Source: Chitinophaga flava
GTDB lineage: Bacteria > Bacteroidota > Bacteroidia > Chitinophagales > Chitinophagaceae
Direction of reading: 5' to 3'
DNA length: 64,000 nucleotides
Assembly: GCF_003308995.1 (NCBI RefSeq)
Contig: NZ_QFFJ01000001.1
Coordinates: 3,224,001-3,288,000 of the forward strand
Of this stretch, positions 61,711-64,000 are shown piece by piece. The notes under the pieces were generated by a model that did not search any database, was not told the DNA's origin, and saw only the letters and a list, made by a program, of their open reading frames with translations. Position 1 is the stretch's first letter, and every line of letters begins with the position of its first letter. A program made the translations under genes and the position numbers.

Positions 61711-62028
61711 TTATTTTCCTTCATATCGCTGGGTATAATCGTAGTTTCCCAACCTTAATTTAACAGGGACGCCTGTATGTTTTTGCCAGGTCCATTCCTG
61801 TTTACAAAAAAAGCCGAAATGCTGATCATAATAAGCATTAGGTGCCAGGGGATTTATTGGATATACCGTAGTAGCCGGCCGGGGAAAAACGGGAGCGGGG
61901 CAAGTAGCCAGAACAGATCCCACCGGCTTACCTGCAGGCAGGAGCCGGACCGGCTTCCGCAGCAATGTTTGCGCCTGCGTCAAAACAGGCCCTATGATCA
62001 AACAAACTGTTATCCAACGTTTTATCAT
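61711..62028 (-). CDS. Small secreted protein of unknown function
   Basis: A 105-residue exported protein (signal MIKRWITVCLIIGPVLTQAQ) with a Pro/Arg-rich mature start (LLRKPVRLLPAGKP) and an aromatic C-terminus (FGFFCKQEWTWQKHTGVPVKLRLGNYDY). I do not recognise a family. ATG at 62028 gives a clean signal. It follows the Sua5-type gene by 21 bp on the same strand. Confidence 0.6.
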   Translation of the reverse strand: MIKRWITVCLIIGPVLTQAQTLLRKPVRLLPAGKPVGSVLATCPAPVFPRPATTVYPINPLAPNAYYDQHFGFFCKQEWTWQKHTGVPVKLRLGNYDYTQRYEGK

Positions 62029-62049
62029 CTTGTTATTTTGAAGCAATTT

Positions 62050-62667
62050 TTAGGAAATCGCGTCATAACTACCGAGGCCTTCCCTGATCAGTTCCGGTTC
62101 CGGACCAGTACAATCCACCACCGTTGAAAATGCCATCCCGCCAGGACCTCCATCCACCACAATATCTACCACCTTCCCGAATTTCTCATAAATGATTTCC
62201 GGGTCCGTATATTCTTCCACGTAGTGTTCTATCGGCAGGGTAGTACTCATCAGCGGATTATCCAGTTCTTTTACGATTGTTCTGCAGATATTATTGTCCG
62301 GCACCCTGATACCCACAGTGTCCTTTTTGGTTTTCAGCAACTTGGGTACCATTTTGCTTGCTGGCAGGATAAAAGTATAAGGGCCGGGCAACGCTTTTTT
62401 CAACATTCTGAACACCGGTGTGTCTACACTTTTGGCGTAGTCAGACAGATGACTGAGGTCATAGCAGATAAAGGAAAAATGCGCCTTTTTAGGATCTATC
62501 TGTTTGATACGGGCTATCCGTTCAATCGCCTTGTGCTGGGTAATATCACAGCCCAGGCCATATACGGTATCTGTAGGATAGATGATGATACCTCCGTCTC
62601 TGAGGCATTCGATGATCGTTTTAATATGACGGGGATTCGGATTTTCAGGGTGTACGTTCAACAGCAT
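62050..62667 (-). CDS. Threonylcarbamoyl-AMP synthase (Sua5/YciO/YrdC family)
   Basis: A 205-residue protein that makes threonylcarbamoyl-AMP for the tRNA t6A modification, or a YciO-type relative. The YrdC core is visible: GIIIYPTDTVYGLGCD, RIKQIDPKKAHFSFIC, LPGPYTFILPASK and GIRVPDN, ending with VDGGPGGMAFSTVVDCT. It lacks a C-terminal Sua5 extension. Upstream of the small secreted gene on the minus strand. Confidence 0.85.
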   Translation of the reverse strand: MLLNVHPENPNPRHIKTIIECLRDGGIIIYPTDTVYGLGCDITQHKAIERIARIKQIDPKKAHFSFICYDLSHLSDYAKSVDTPVFRMLKKALPGPYTFILPASKMVPKLLKTKKDTVGIRVPDNNICRTIVKELDNPLMSTTLPIEHYVEEYTDPEIIYEKFGKVVDIVVDGGPGGMAFSTVVDCTGPEPELIREGLGSYDAIS

Positions 62668-62839
62668 AACATAAAAATTAGAAATGAAAAATGCTCAATG
62701 ACAACCAGTGCAGTATTCGTTTGCTGCTACTGTAAATTTACCAAATTATATCCTCACAATAACTTAATCTGCAATTTGTAATTCATAATTCCACAATTAC
62801 TTCCTACCTTTCAGCCCGATTTTTCTAAACCTACGTTGA

Positions 62840-63556
62840 ATGAAGTTAAAAGGCATTGTCCCCAGAACGTGGAGAAGATTGAAACGGGTATTGCTGGTCC
62901 TATTTGTCGCACAATTAGTCTACATTATCATACTACGGTGGGTGAATCCACCGATTACGCTCACTATGATATCCAGCTGGTTCAGCTTGTGGGGCACAGA
63001 CAAAACGCTTCACAAAACCTGGGTCAGCTATGATGAAATATCCCAGCACGCCAAACTGGCTGTCATCGCCAGCGAAGACCAGCTCTTCCCTGATCACGAT
63101 GGCTTTGATTACAAATCCATCGAAAAAGCGATGAAACACAACCAAACCAGCAAGAAGATAAGAGGCGCCAGCACTATCAGTCAGCAGGTGGCTAAAAATG
63201 TGTTTCTTTGGCAAGGTCGTAGTTGGGTACGAAAAGGGTTGGAAGTGTATTTCACTTTTATGATCGAAAAGATCTGGGGTAAACAGCGTATACTGGAAAT
63301 GTATCTCAATGTGGCCCAAACGGGCGACGGCATCTTTGGTATAGAAGCTGCAGCGCAGGCTTACTATAACAAGAATGCCGCCAGTCTGAACCGGGAAGAA
63401 TCAGCCATGATTGCGGCCAGTCTTCCCAATCCGGTAAAGTATACTGTTAATCCACCGGCCCGGATCACCGCCTGGAGACAGCGGAAGATATTGATACAGA
63501 TGCGTAACCTCGCGCCGGACCCGGATATCATGGAGCTCGTTACCGGTCTCAAATAA
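62840..63556 (+). CDS. mtgA: Monofunctional peptidoglycan glycosyltransferase
   Basis: A GT51 enzyme that polymerises glycan strands from lipid II. The 238-residue protein has one N-terminal span (RVLLVLFVAQLVYIIIL), motif 1 ASEDQLFPDHDGFD with the catalytic Glu, motif 2 RGASTISQQVAKNVFLW, and motif 3-like EMYLNVAQTGDGIFGIE. There is no transpeptidase domain, so it is MtgA. It is convergent with the NadR-like gene at the window end. Confidence 0.92.
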   Translation: MKLKGIVPRTWRRLKRVLLVLFVAQLVYIIILRWVNPPITLTMISSWFSLWGTDKTLHKTWVSYDEISQHAKLAVIASEDQLFPDHDGFDYKSIEKAMKHNQTSKKIRGASTISQQVAKNVFLWQGRSWVRKGLEVYFTFMIEKIWGKQRILEMYLNVAQTGDGIFGIEAAAQAYYNKNAASLNREESAMIAASLPNPVKYTVNPPARITAWRQRKILIQMRNLAPDPDIMELVTGLK

Positions 63557-63559
63557 TCC

Positions 63560-64000
63560 CTACGATTGTAGCAACCGCGTTACCGCTTCAATAGCCTGCG
63601 TTTCCCTTTGCTGATAACTACCTCGTATATCCGTCCAGGTTACCCCGGACTGCATCACGATATCCCTGTATACCTGATAGAAATAGGTCCTCATCTCCGG
63701 ATCAGGATATTCGCGCTGGGGATCTTCTTCCCAAGGCAGGTCTATATAGGTAAGCAGATAATGATCGCATTGCTGTGATGCTATTTCCTTCAGGATGCGG
63801 GGATCGCATTCCTGATATTTATGTTCACTCCACACTTTTATCACATACAGATCGGTATCACAGATCAGCACCTGATTGGCTCTGGCGGCCCGTTCATGTT
63901 CCAGCCGGAGCTGCCCTTCGGCAATCGTCAGCAGATCCTGCTGTTCGTAGGGGCGTGACAGTTCCTCCAGGTATTCACGGGCGTATTCCGGTGTCCATAC
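63560..64000 (-). CDS. NadR-like nucleotide-binding ATPase, 5' end cut by window
   Basis: The reading frame is open to the window end, so only the C-terminal about 146 residues are seen, beginning near VWTPEYAREYLEELSRPYEQ (as far as visible). It shows the NadR C-terminal kinase-type segments: LTIAEGQLRLEHERAA, VLICDTDLYVIKVWSE and LLTYIDLPWEEDP, ending with a C-terminal helix. NadR adds ribosylnicotinamide phosphate or adenylate to make NAD. A GTG at 63871 is internal, not the start. Confidence 0.75.
   Translation of the reverse strand, partial: VWTPEYAREYLEELSRPYEQQDLLTIAEGQLRLEHERAARANQVLICDTDLYVIKVWSEHKYQECDPRILKEIASQQCDHYLLTYIDLPWEEDPQREYPDPEMRTYFYQVYRDIVMQSGVTWTDIRGSYQQRETQAIEAVTRLLQS

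Noticed and set aside
1..64000. CRISPR arrays, tRNA or rRNA genes, insertion sequences and integrase genes.
   Set aside because: I saw no regularly spaced repeats, no tRNA-like GGTTCGA arms with acceptor pairing, and no transposase or integrase motifs.

Overview
The window reads as chromosomal DNA of a Bacteroidota bacterium, most likely of the Chitinophagaceae (Chitinophaga-like). The reasons are a gliding-motility lipoprotein GldH, BatD/BatE proteins, a GLPGLI protein paired with a TonB-type outer-membrane barrel, a fused CcoN-CcoO oxidase subunit, futalosine-pathway menaquinone synthesis (MqnC), Bacteroidota-style promoters (-33 TTG, -7 TAnnTTTG) and few Shine-Dalgarno sequences. I see no rRNA, tRNA, CRISPR array, integrase or insertion sequence. 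The genes are mostly housekeeping, with a few lineage-specific additions.

Layout. 0.1-5.2 kb: a Dna2-like nuclease-helicase, a NUMOD4/HNH-derived protein and DusB. 5.4-10.2 kb: a CPBP protease, a DUF2007 protein, phospholipid synthesis (CdsA, Psd), a Cys-Cys-rich secreted peptide, a HAD nucleotidase and an SDR. 10.3-13.1 kb: BatD-BatE. 13.1-18.0 kb, all on the minus strand: a LytS-like kinase, an OmpR/HK pair with GldH, YicC and RluE. 18.1-30.0 kb, all on the plus strand: a microaerobic respiration island with an FNR-like regulator, a hemerythrin-fold (RIC-like) protein, CcoI, a cupin, CcoS, CcoNO, CcoQ, CcoP, CcoG, CcoH, a TauE/SafE-like protein and HemN. 30-35 kb: a gene-poor structured stretch, an LpxD-like acyltransferase, a lipoprotein, an epimerase, a 3-hydroxyacyl-CoA dehydrogenase and PheS. 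35.4-41.5 kb: a second OmpR/HK pair carrying a REP-like palindrome pair, divergent from the GLPGLI/outer-membrane barrel pair. 41.6-54.8 kb: small membrane, isomerase, permease, acetyltransferase, lipoprotein, MqnC, tandem aspartic proteases, an M16 peptidase pair, LprI-like proteins and an arginase-fold protein. 54.9-64 kb: a tiny lipoprotein, a glycosyltransferase, an ArsC/Spx-like protein, DNA polymerase I, GNAT, a C1 peptidase, a Sua5-type protein, MtgA and an NadR-like fragment cut by the window end.

The respiration island holds the most interesting signal. Two promoters, upstream of the RIC-like/ccoI unit and of the cupin/cco unit, each carry an FNR-like box (TTGA[C/G]-N4-ATCAT) at exactly the same distance (29.5 bp from box centre to the T of TAnnTTTG). 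That places the boxes near -41.5, the classic activator position. The regulator encoded just upstream has four N-terminal cysteines. The RIC-like protein keeps the bridging glutamate motifs but has lost most metal-binding histidines. A cupin and a structured leader RNA sit at the head of the oxidase genes. Together they suggest an oxygen-sensing module with undescribed accessory parts.

Several intergenic regions hold long inverted repeats (terminators, a REP-like pair, ATCAGYATTCATCA and ATTACGAATT word families) that are shared between unrelated loci.
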